Shown here piece by piece: positions 1 to 9,733 of a DNA stretch of 64,000 bases. The notes under the pieces were generated by a model. That model did no database searches. It had not been told where the DNA came from and was given only the letters and a program-made list of their open reading frames with translations. The DNA is from Gonapodya prolifera JEL478. Lineage: Eukaryota > Monoblepharomycota > Monoblepharidomycetes > Monoblepharidales > Gonapodyaceae. The first letter of the stretch is position 1, and each line of letters begins with the position of its first letter. The DNA is taken from contig KQ965733.1 of the NCBI GenBank assembly GCA_001574975.1, positions 65,012 to 129,011 of the forward strand, read 5' to 3'. The position numbers and the translations under genes were made by a program.

Positions 1-1
1 T

Positions 2-188
2 GACTACCCGCGGTGCAGGAGCTGCATGACGCTCTTTCTCATGCGAGGAGATGTAAGTGGTCTCCATCGTGGTTTCTCATGCAGCATTGACCTTCCTACG
101 ACGTTTGCAGGAAGTTCCCATGGTGTACGAGAAGGAAACGTCAGAGGGCGGACTAGGCGCGAGGGCAACGATAAGACCATTCATCTGA
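2..188 (+). CDS. 3' end of an unrecognised gene (partial)
   Basis: Two short exons can be read, 2-52 and 111-188, joined by a 58-nt intron with a clean gtaagt donor and tttgcag acceptor. Together they keep one frame to a TGA at 186-188. The visible tail reads D-Y-P-R-C-R-S-C at the start, with a CxxC pair, and ends A-T-I-R-P-F-I. I do not recognise the family. The gene would begin before the window. The call rests only on splice signals and the open frame, so it may be untranslated sequence. Confidence 0.35.
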
Positions 189-912
189 AGGATGAATGGG
201 TGGGGTTAAAAACTGCATACCTTTCTTTTCATTTTCTTTTTTTCCTTTCCGGTTGAATATAAAAAGCACGATTTTGCCGGTTGTGTTTTCCATCCATCCA
301 TCCATCCATTCCTCTTCACTTCGAGCAACACGTGAGTTTACTTGCGGTGCATACAGTGACAGGAACTCGCGGACGCGTGGACATGCGTGATGAGGAGAAA
401 CTGAACAGGCATAGTTCTACTGAGACACACGGTGACGAGCTTGTTATATTCTTTCGCTCCTATCTGATGAATCCCACGGAAGCGACTGGAGCACTTGCGT
501 TCTCTCCACGGGCACCAGTCTACTTACCAATGTTCCCTTCCCTGTCCCTCCCCCCCCCCCCTCCCCTCCTCCGCTCCTCTGTCTCTCCTGTCAATGTTTT
601 TAGTTTTGTCGCGCTCAAATGTCTAAAGTTTATTGTTGTGTTGAATACAAACTACTTGTACAAGAGAGCACGCACTCCTTGCCAACTTCATGATGCGTAG
701 AAGAATAATGCCGACAGGTCAGAAACAGGTGCAAACCGTCTTGTCAAAAGCGCGGAACAGATGAAAAAAGGTCCAAGTCTCGGATTCCAAATGCAGAAAA
801 CAATGATTATCCCAAGCCAGCTCGGGTTGATAAGAAATATGCAACTCCACGTCCTCTCTTCGAGCTTGACAGAGTTCTATCGTGCCTCTCCCTCCATCTC
901 TTCCGAAACAGT
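189..912. other. intergenic, convergent gene ends
   Basis: No coding signal is convincing here. The stretch lies between the 3' end of the plus-strand fragment and the 3' end of the trehalose gene. It contains a short (CCAT)n-type repeat at about 290-309 and a pyrimidine-rich, C-run stretch at about 536-585. A 139-codon open frame at 281-700 has no family resemblance and crosses the simple repeats. Confidence 0.6.
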
Positions 913-3900
913 CTAGTTCTGAAAATCTTCCTCTGAGGTCACCCGGACCATTAAGGGTAACAAGTCTGGGCCATCCAAGTCCTTTCGCGCACGAAGCAAT
1001 TCGCTCAGAAGATCCTCGAGATCTCGAGGCGTCTCTAGGTATGCCCGAGCTTCCGTCCGCTTCTTCCCTACAGTAGCAATAAAAGCAGATTGAATCTCGG
1101 CGAGATATGTGAAAAGAGATTCATCGGCACTTCCATCTGTGTCAATTGGGACTCAGTTTGACTGTCAGGACAGACTTCTGAAAACGGGACTCACCGCCAA
1201 CATAAAGTATGAAGTCTCGCTCCGATATGCCCCCATCCTTCAATATGGCTTTTGCAGCAGCAGCTTTATCCACAACGGATGGTCTGAGCTCCAAAGTCTT
1301 GTCGCCAACGAAGACAGAGACAGGCATTCGCGAAAGGATCTTCTCCAAGTTCAATCGCAATTCTGAAGCCTGCCACCTAAACGAAGTAACCGGTCTTAGT
1401 CAATGATAGTTTGGGGCGACCACATGATCTAACCCACTTTCCAAATTCAGGCTCGACGTTCCTGTAGTGCCAAGTCATGTTCACCTCTTTCTCTTCAATT
1501 TTACTATTCTGTGTCCGGGCTTCGTAGTGTTGGAGGACTGGTTTGGCTACTTCCTTCCATTGAATATCGATCTTGTCCGTCAAAACAAGCCAGCCATCGG
1601 AATCTACACGAATGAATTGGCCCTTCTTATCCGTGGAGGCGGAGCACACAGTGCCTGTTGGACTGCCGATTTGGAAAGTGTCGGAAGGCGACTTCACAGG
1701 TCCTTTCCCAACATTCAACGTCGAAGCAGAACACAAAGACTTTCGCGACGAGTCCACTGAAAGCGTTACGGTCGTATCTGACTGGGCATCCGGATGCTCC
1801 GCGTGTGATGTCTCAAGGTCATTATCTTCCGATTCATCGTCCTCGAAAGTCATATCGTCGTCGTCATATGACCGCTCTACGGTGGATATATCTTCCTGGC
1901 GCAAAATCTCGTCCTCGTCTTTGCGGGGATGTCTCACAAAACATCCATGCCTTTTCGAAGTCGTTCGGCTTAGTAAACGGAAATCGAGACTCCACTTTGT
2001 GGGCTACTCACTCTGCAACCAGTCCCACGCCCGTGTCACCAAGCCAATCATCCAGATTCTTCCTTCCTCTTCCACTGAACACGTAAACGTAAACGTCTCT
2101 CATAGCATTAAGCTCTTTGAGAATAACGTGCACCTTGTCATCTGGCTTAGCGTCATCGGGACTGCTGGTGGTTTCCATGAGCGTTCCATCATAATCGAGG
2201 AACACAAACTTCTTGCCGGGCGACGATATGAACTTCGTGATGACCTCGTCTTGATTCAACAGAGGGAGCTCTTTCCGGTTCGTCTGCTTCGCGGAAACTC
2301 GTTGAAGCTCTGCGTAATAATGAGGGTAGTGTGAGCTTAAAGCAGACAAATGTGGGGACAGGAAGGTGCAAACCTTTGACAAACTCCTCTCCCCAGAATG
2401 AAGCAGTGTACGTGGAAACGTATTTGAACAGCTTCTCGTGTTGTATCTTGCGCTGAGCATCGGACATCTCCAATGCTTTGTGCATGGCGCGGGTAATATC
2501 ATCAGTGTCCCAAGGGTTAATGAGCTCAGCTCCTAACAACAAAAATATTATTGTTATGACATCCATTCCCGGTGTAATCCGTCGAATTTTGGCTCACCAT
2601 CTAAGCTCTGAGCCGCGCCAGCGAACTCAGACAAAATAAGTACACCGTGCTTATCCTTTTGTGACGCGATATATTCGTACGAGACGAGGTTCATGCCATC
2701 ACGAGTGGAGGTGACGACACAAACATCGGCGATTCGGTAGAGGGCAACGAGTTCATCGAACGTAACGGATTTATGCATAAAGTGTATGGGTACGTAGTCA
2801 AACGAGCCTGGGATTATAATGGTAAGGGGAAGTCCACAATTCAAAAACACGAAAATCATACCAAAGCGTCCATTAATCCTCCCGACAAGCTCGTTTACAA
2901 TATGTCGGAGATTTTGGTACTCTTGTACGTCTTGCCGCGAGGGCACGGCAACCTGGTGAAAGTAAGTACACATTAACAAAGGTCAACATTTGAAAATAGC
3001 TTTGCCTCGGTCACCTGAACAAGAACGAGTTTTCCTATGTATTCGGGGTACTTCTCGAGAAACGCTTCAACGGCATGAAGCTTCTGTGGGACACCTTTGA
3101 TGTAGTCGAGCCTGTCGACTCCAACGAGAACTTTCATGCCCTTGAACTTCTGCTCCAGGTTGGCCACACGCTCCTGAATTTTCATATCTTCCAATGCCTA
3201 CAAGGCAAGCAATACGTGTAAGGGAGCTTTTTGGGTGCTCCTTTTGTGAACAAACGTTTCACCAAACGCACCTCAATGAATTTGTGAGTGTCGATTCCAA
3301 TGGGCACGGCGGACGCCTCAACAAATCGGTCACCGATTTCCACACCGTTCGCCATTACGGGAACGGAAAGAATACGGGTACAGGAGGAGAGGAAATGACG
3401 GGCGTAGTCGTACGTATGGAAACCGACGAGGTCCGCAGACAAGACACCCTCGAGAACCTTGTCCCGTACAGGAAGAATCCTAGAAAACGGCGAAAGGTAA
3501 ATCATTTGCGATGTTAACAGACAATCCGCTCGAGTGCGATCGTACCGGTATACTTCAGAACTAGGGAATGGAATGTGAAGGAAGAATCCGATCTTCACGG
3601 TGTCGAGTTTTGCTCCAGTTTTGCTCGCTTTAGCATTGAGTCTCTCTCTGAGCATGGTGGGGAGGAGCATCAAGTGGTAGTCACTAATTCCGAAAGAGGC
3701 GTGAGCAGGCGAGAACGGAAGTCCAGCAAATTGTATTAGACTCACTGTATCCACACGAGGTCTCCTTCCTGAACGATCTCCACCAATGCGTCAGCAAATG
3801 CCTTGTTCGCCTCGGTGTAAGCGTCCCAATATTCGCTGTTAAAATTGATTTCCCCAGGCTGCAATATCGGACTGTTAGTGAGGGCACGATCAGTGAGTGC

Positions 3901-4672
3901 GGACAAAGCTTTGTCACCTACATAGTAGTGAAACAAGGGCTAGAACGAATGGCAACGGTTGGGCACAATGCACTCAAAACGGATAAATGTGGATCACATA
4001 CCCAGAGGATTGAGTTGGAGAACCCATTGTAATGCAAGTCCGCGACATGGTCCGGAATGAACACGGGGAGACAATTATAGCTTTCCATCAGTTCCTTTTG
4101 GACAACCACTTGGTCCTCTGGGGCGAAGTCGGCACCTGAAGACGAGTTGAGAGCAACATTAGCACGGAACCAGCACAAAGGCGGGAAAAAGCACATCCAA
4201 TGTCTCCAAGAATGTGAAAACACGCCATAAATCGGCCACTGCGTGATGTTGTGATGACGTGGTGCCACAGCCACAGACTTCAGGGCGTTTTTCCGCTCCA
4301 TCGAATCTGCTGGGCATCCGAGCTCCGGTATACACTGTAGCCTTGCAAATTAGAACAGAAGAAGGGTTACTTACCAGGCCAACCTATCCAGACCATGTGG
4401 TCCCGAAGTTGTGGGCTCTTGGAGCGTACACCTTCGAGAGCGCTGACAAGGCCACCCGACGACATTTTGTACTTCCAAGTGTTCTCGGGAGTCGATGAAA
4501 TGGTTACTGGGAGTCGATTGGAGACAACCAGCAGCCTTTGGGCTCCATTCGAGGATATAACATCTGGGTTATGGGCAGTTGTGTCATCCTGCAGGGAAGC
4601 GCTGACACCCGCATCCGGTTCCGCAGACATCTTGATATCGATTATTGGAGCGTCGGTTGGATCAGTGTCCAT
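913..4672 (-). CDS. TPS: trehalose-6-phosphate synthase / trehalose-phosphatase fusion
   Basis: A multi-exon gene with an N-terminal GT20 glycosyltransferase domain, which joins UDP-glucose to glucose-6-phosphate, followed by a HAD-type trehalose-phosphatase domain. It makes trehalose in the cytosol for stress tolerance and reserve. Visible GT20 landmarks are N-R-L-P-V, S-S-G-G-L-V, W-I-H-D-Y-H-L-M, H-I-P-F-P-S-S-E, D-R-L-D-Y-I-K-G and T-R-D-G-M-N-L. The phosphatase begins at L-D-Y-D-G-T-L near 2215. The usual GDDxTDE motif reads G-D-G-S-A-D-E (across the intron at about 1140-1195), and an acidic/Ser-rich insertion of roughly 100 residues lies at about 1620-1930. The start is the ATG at 4672 and the stop is TAG at 913-915. 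Intron 1 is unusually long (4136-4374), and one exon (3922-3939) is only 18 nt. It is transcribed divergently from the nucleotidase gene. Synthase identity is secure; whether the phosphatase is active is uncertain. Confidence 0.93.
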
Positions 4673-5212
4673 TCGACTGACGGTGCTGTTGGGGAGTTGT
4701 AAGCCTTGAGACGAATTTGGCGCGTAGGTCGAAGGTGAGGTATTAGAGCTCGAAAGGTCACGGTTTGTGCCGTAGAATTGCGGATTGATGTCGCCTTAAA
4801 CGATTTGGATGTGATGGAACAGGGTAGAAGACCGCAGAATGCTGAAGGTTCTGGACGTCACAGTGTTGCAAGCCGCACTTGCGAACCCTTTTTTCGCCTC
4901 CACGTGACAGAACCGAAGTTTTTGAATTGCGGCCCTCTTTATGCAATCATGACGACATTTTCATTCAGCGAGATACCACCTCAATTTAAATGCTCGTTTT
5001 CGGGAAATGAAATTGATTGCACAAAGGTTTCTTTAACATTTCTTCCCATCACCACCACCAATCCCCGGGCAACCTTCATTCATTTGATTTAAGCTTCAAG
5101 CAATCATACATCATTACGTTCTTGCTCTCCGTCTCGTTGTCTCTATGGGCCATTTCCTCAAAAGGCGGACAAAAAACCGGCAAAAATCAAACCGACTTCG
5201 GCCACACGAAAA
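4673..5212. promoter_or_regulatory. shared divergent promoter region
   Basis: A 540-bp gap separates the starts of the trehalose gene (-) and the nucleotidase gene (+), so it must carry both promoters. I see pyrimidine-rich patches near the nucleotidase side (5050-5150) but no element I can name with confidence. Confidence 0.4.
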
Positions 5213-6276
5213 ATGGTCGTCGATCGAGTGCAAAAACTGTTGGATTCCGCTTCATCAAATGCAAATGTGGTGCTATCGAACTCATCCGCTATTAGAGCAA
5301 AGTTGGAAAGGATTCTGGCGGCAGGACATCCCAAATTGCATATCGTCGCTGATTTTGACATGACCGTAAGGACAATGACGACTCCATGATGAAATCGCCA
5401 ACCAAGCTCAAATCGCATCGCAGATGACTAAGTACTGGGTGAACAATGCCCGCCAACAGGGCGCAATCGGCATTTTACTGCGAACCACTCGGCGAGGTCC
5501 CGAGTTTCTGAAACGAGCAAACGAACTGAGGGACCACTATCACCCCTTTGAGGTGGATCCGAAAGTGCCGCGTGAACAGAAGAACTTGTACATGGTGGAA
5601 TGGTGGACCGGGATGCATAAAGTCCTGGACGATATGAATTTAACACGGGATGAAGTCCCTCTTATGGTCAAAGATAAGATGCCAGTCCTTCGAAGTGGTT
5701 TGAAAACGTGGCTTGAGGCGACTGCTTCGAAAGACATCCCAGTTCTCGTCTTCTCTGCGGGCGTAGGAGGTGAGTTGTATTTGATCATCTCGAAATGGAG
5801 AATAACATCATCGACCGTGTGCGTAGATGTGATTGATGAAGTGTTAATACAGTCCAATCTGCACACGCCGAACATACACATCATTTCGAACTGGATGGAC
5901 TTTGGGACGGACACTTCGCAATCCGCACGCCTTTTGGGCTTCAAGCCACCTTTAATTCGTGAGTCTAACCAATCCTATTCCACTCAAAATTGTCTATTTA
6001 CGAATAGGAATACTTGAAGACGTGTTCAACAAATCCGAAGCGACACTTCCCGAACACACGAATACCCGCCCCAATGTCATCTTGCTGGGTGACTCACTTG
6101 GTGACGTTGAGATGGTTCAAGAGAGGGATTCTTATTGCGTGCTGCGTATTGGGTATCTCAACCACGATGTGGATAAACTTCTTCCATACTATCGTGACAT
6201 TTATGACGTTGTTTTGACCGGTGACGTTGGATTCGAAGAATGGGTCAACGATTTGATTTCGGAGGCATGTTTCTGA
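5213..6276 (+). CDS. cytosolic 5'-nucleotidase III (pyrimidine 5'-nucleotidase, HAD family)
   Basis: Four exons (5213-5365, 5424-5769, 5827-5958, 6008-6276) give a 299-residue protein, the usual size for the NT5C3/UMPH-1 family. It dephosphorylates pyrimidine nucleoside monophosphates in the cytosol. The HAD nucleophile motif D-F-D-M-T (D47, D49) sits at the end of exon 1 and continues T-K-Y-W-V-N in exon 2. S-A-G-V-G-D-V and L-G-D-S-L-G-D supply motifs II and IV. All phases close, and every intron is GT-AG and 48-58 nt. The ATG at 5213 is the first in frame. Confidence 0.92.
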
Positions 6277-6297
6277 ATTATCGGATTGTATTTGAAG

Positions 6298-6420
6298 TAG
6301 TTGACACTGAAGCGGTGCAATACATCAGCTACCCAGGTCCAAAATATAATAGTTGACACTGAAGCGGTGCAATGCATCAGCTACCCAGATCCAAAATCTA
6401 ATAGTTGACACTGAAGCGGT
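6298..6420. repeat. 52-bp direct repeat across the epimerase stop codon
   Basis: The sequence tagttgacactgaagcggt recurs at 6298, 6350 and 6402, exactly 52 bp apart. The third copy is the coding 3' end of the epimerase gene (stop at 6398-6400, minus strand) and the other two lie just downstream. The two complete units differ at only a few positions. Confidence 0.9.
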
Positions 6421-7981
6421 AACTTCCTTGCAAAACATATGGGTCGCTACCAGGTCCAAAAATTTGCTTGTCCGTGCGCCCCCACTCTGGGTGGTTGATC
6501 CCGTCGATCCAGTCCTGGACCTCCAAAACGACGCATCCATACTTGGGGATAGTGCGCGGGAACTGCGGGTTGTCGAAGAGACCCTGGGTCTTCTTGAGCG
6601 CAACGGAGCCGTTCTGGAAGTTGCACGAGTACATCTGGATGGCTTCTTGGTCCGAGAAGACGTCGACCTGGATACCAGACCAAGGCGAAGAAAGACGAGC
6701 GACGTAACCGTCAGATTTCCAGTCGTATGGACCTTCGCGGGTGATGAGCCAGCAGTTGTCTGCGTTCGATGTTGAGAAGTTAGTTCGTAAGTCATCTCCT
6801 TCATCATCCGCCGTCACTTACCGTAGCCAGTGCAGTTGAAACCACAGTTGTTCTGGAGCTCAGGATCATTGAAACTCCCACCGATATCCTTTGGCTTCGT
6901 CCAAAAGTCATTCGGGGACNCTGGACGGTTTGCCAGAATATCACCAGTGGGAATGAGAATTGGGTCAACGGCAACCCTCTGGCCAGAATAGGGGATNTGG
7001 AAGGTGTGGTTGAGGGCCGTATTCGTGCGATTGTTACTAAACCCGTCGAGGTTCCAATATACGTGAGACGAGAGCATGATCGGAGTCTTCTTCGTGGTCG
7101 CCACAGCCAGCATCTTGAAGTCCCAAGTGTAGTCATTGACACTGTAGGTGACAAAGGAGACGACCTCGCCAGGGAAGCCTTCAGTGCCCTCGGGATCAAC
7201 CAGAGAAAACGTGATGGCGGTAGTGTTGTGAGACACGACGGTGAAGTTACGCCAGTCCCATCCGCGCTTGCCACCGTGGAGAGTGTCGGCGCCATTCGGG
7301 GCCTCAGGCGTGGGGTGGTCGTTGGGCGAAACATGGTAGGTTTGACCATCGATTGTGAACGTGGAGTTCTTGATCCGGTTGAGGTANCGACCAGGGACTC
7401 CCCCAAAATAGTTATGCTGGCGGTCAATCTCGTAGTAGGAGGCGTTGTCGAATCCCGCTACGATGTCTCTCTGGATACCCCACTTGTCNTTGATGTAGAA
7501 GTGGGTCAGGGCAGCGCCATAGGGAATAAAGGCCAGCTAGGGGAAAGAACGCGTGTGTAAGAGTCGCACTTTGAAGGGGAGATGCCATCGATGGACGATT
7601 CCTATGTATGCCACTCTCTGATGCTTTGAAGGAAAGATGCCATCGATAGACGATTCCTATGTATGCCACTCTCTGATGCTTTGAAGGAAAGATGCCATCG
7701 ATAGACGATTCCATTGTATGCCCCTCTCTGATGCTTTAGGGGAAAGATGCTATCGATGGATGACAAGAACGGATGCCATCGATGGACGATTCCATTGTAN
7801 NNNNNNNNNNNNNNNNNCAGAGCCGGCAGATTCCACACTGAAGTGCCTGTCCCTGTCATCGTACCTGAATTTTATCCGACCTGATCCAGTAGAGTCCGTT
7901 CTCGTCCGGACCGTTATTTCCATATACGCCGGCAAGCAGCGTGGCTAGAATTGCGGTAGCGACTGCTGCCTTGAAGTGCAT
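6398..7981 (-). CDS. secreted aldose 1-epimerase (mutarotase)
   Basis: Three exons on the minus strand (7865-7981, 6822-7536, 6398-6759) give about 397 residues. The enzyme interconverts alpha and beta anomers of aldoses such as galactose. Exon 1 encodes a hydrophobic signal peptide (A-I-L-A-T-L-L-A-G-V-Y-G), so it is probably secreted. Family landmarks are L-H-G-G-K-R-G-W, S-S-H-V-Y-W-N-L (catalytic His region), G-Y-D-N-C at the exon 2/3 join and V-V-L-E-V-Q (catalytic Glu region). Intron 1 (7537-7864) holds a minisatellite and an 18-base gap. Four single N positions (6920, 6997, 7387, 7489) fall in exon 2. No other gene in the window has ambiguous bases, which could mean a collapsed recent duplicate or allele difference. 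Confidence 0.9.
7581..7799. repeat. 55-bp minisatellite in epimerase intron 1
   Basis: The block beginning gatgccatcgat recurs at 7581, 7636, 7691 and 7746 (exactly 55 bp apart), with a partial copy near 7772. Copies differ by single substitutions. The array runs directly into the N gap, so the true copy number is unknown. Confidence 0.9.
7800..7817. other. run of 18 N (assembly gap)
   Basis: Eighteen unresolved bases at the end of the 55-bp repeat array, most simply explained by assembly failure in the repeat. Confidence 0.98.
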
Positions 7982-8791
7982 TTGCAGGCGCTGTGACTGG
8001 CGAAGAGATAAGATACCAAATCACCCTATCCTGAGGAGAAAAAGGAAGAACGGGAATCATGAATGATCGTGAACGACATCAAGGTGAAGGTGATGAAGTT
8101 AAAGCTCACAAGAAGGGTTTGAGTGCTTGTGCTTGTCAGACCCAACGGCAAGTCACCGAGCACGGAGCAGAAGCAGCGATCGAGGCAGCAGAGACACGGT
8201 GGCTTTTAATTGAAGGTTTAGGAGACAGTCTCCCACGTGGAACGCCTCAGCGGACTCTTAATCGGCAACATTTCGGCAACGGCGACTTTTTGATGTCATC
8301 TCCTACAAAAGCTCACTTTTCGGCCCGTTTTAGCCCAGTAAAAAAGGTAAGGCACCATCAATTCTTACGCGAACGGGAAGTCTATTGACACGGACCATTG
8401 ATTTCGATGGTGGAACGCACATCCATTCCAAAAATGGAAAGTTTCAGGCAGTTCGGTCCCCAAGCCCATTCCTCTTTTGTGGAAGTTGGTTCATCTCTCC
8501 GCTCGCTGGAATCGCTTGGTGAAACAGATACGAGGGGAAAGGGAGAGGAGGGGAGAGGAGGGGATGAGGGGAAGGTGGGGGAGGGTCTTCTGGGAGGGCG
8601 GGGCAAGGAGACATCAGTCGGTCCGAGAATAATTCCGAGACGAGATCCAGTCATGACACGCCCCCTTTGCTCATTTGATTATGGAGGCATGTTTGTGAAT
8701 TGTCGAGTTTATGTTTTGAATGACCCCATGAAAGAAAAGAAAAGATTCCAATCTAAGAAGGGCTCGCCCTTCACTCCTCTTTCACAACCCG
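7982..8791. other. intergenic, G-rich tract
   Basis: This stretch lies upstream of the epimerase start and downstream of the hemerythrin stop, both minus strand. Nothing codes convincingly. A purine/G-rich tract at about 8533-8606 has many GGGG runs and could form a G-quadruplex on the plus strand. The 146-codon open frame at 8398-8838 is low complexity and crosses that tract. Confidence 0.6.
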
Positions 8792-9562
8792 TCACTCCTC
8801 CCTCACAACCTCCACAAACTCCCTCGTCGCGTTCTTGACGGCATCGAACGGTTTTGCGAGCATGCCGGCTGAAGAACAATACATGTAGAACCGTTATGCT
8901 TGTGAATGCGGTCTTCTCCCCGACACATACCCGTAGCCTCAGTTATGCCCCCATGGTCCGGTGCCAACGGGTGCTGGAATGGTACAGCTAACTAAACGTG
9001 CAGTCCACTCAAAATCAGAGCTGACGTACTGGGCGGGTGGGAACTGTTGGTCTCGTCTTGTCCCATTGCGTCACAAGGGATTGATCCTCCGCAGTGGTGA
9101 GCTTGGCTTTGAGCTGGGGGATCTCTTGCTGATCTTCGAAGTCAACATGGCGACGCAGCTCCCTGATGATCTTGGACAGAAGGGTCGGTTCCCTGTTCGT
9201 GTCGAAGTTCTGGAAGTCCTTCTTGACCTGAAGATGCACCGCACGCAGCTTGTCGGCATGCGCTTTGCCGTTCTCGAAGTTTTTCTCAATGACGGGATAA
9301 ACCACAATCTTGATGGATGACATCACTTTGAGTCCACTGCGAATACTCGAGCCTACTCGAGCGCACACACCTCTTCGACAGTCGAGTGGACCGCTATTTC
9401 ACGTATTATGGTGTTTTCAATTTTCTCCCTGAGGTTGGGGTCTGTGGCAGCCTATTAGCGGTCGTAGAGATTGAATATCGCCTTGTGATCGGACATGATT
9501 CGCTTGCTGATGGAGCCTGCAGTTTGACGTGCTGATGGGAGGGGTGTTGTTGCAGCTTGCAT
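8792..9562 (-). pseudogene. hemerythrin (HHE) domain gene with two in-frame stops
   Basis: Four exons in phase (9371-9562, 9030-9308, 8931-8973, 8792-8868) encode a 196-codon hemerythrin-like protein, a helical bundle that binds a di-iron centre. Expected ligands are present: H in S-D-H-K, V-H-S-T-V-E-E, a Y-P-V-I-E glutamate, A-V-H-L-Q-V, and R-H-V-D-F-E-D. The C-terminal P-T-R-P-H-P-L-A-P-D segment is also typical. However, between N-L-Y-D-R and A-A-T-D-P-N the frame reads TAA TAG (about 9451-9456), where relatives usually have two residues such as Tyr-Lys. No splice sites flank the stops, and every other exon and intron is intact. This is either a very young pseudogene, a read-through case or a local sequence error. 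The ATG at 9562 is the most plausible start. Confidence 0.75.
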
Positions 9563-9733
9563 GGCGACAAAGGCGGTACAAAGAGTGGAGGATAAGCGAA
9601 GCAATGAGATGTTTTTTTTGGGGGGTCCTTTTATCTGCTTCGGAACGTTGACCTGTCCTTTCCCGCGGAGTCCCCCCATCACTCTTCGTAAACGTACGCA
9701 ACTCTCATTTACATAGAATTCACGTGTAGAAAA

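Noticed and set aside
8398-8838. 146-codon plus-strand frame
   Set aside because: Runs through a purine repeat and overlaps the last hemerythrin exon; no family resemblance.
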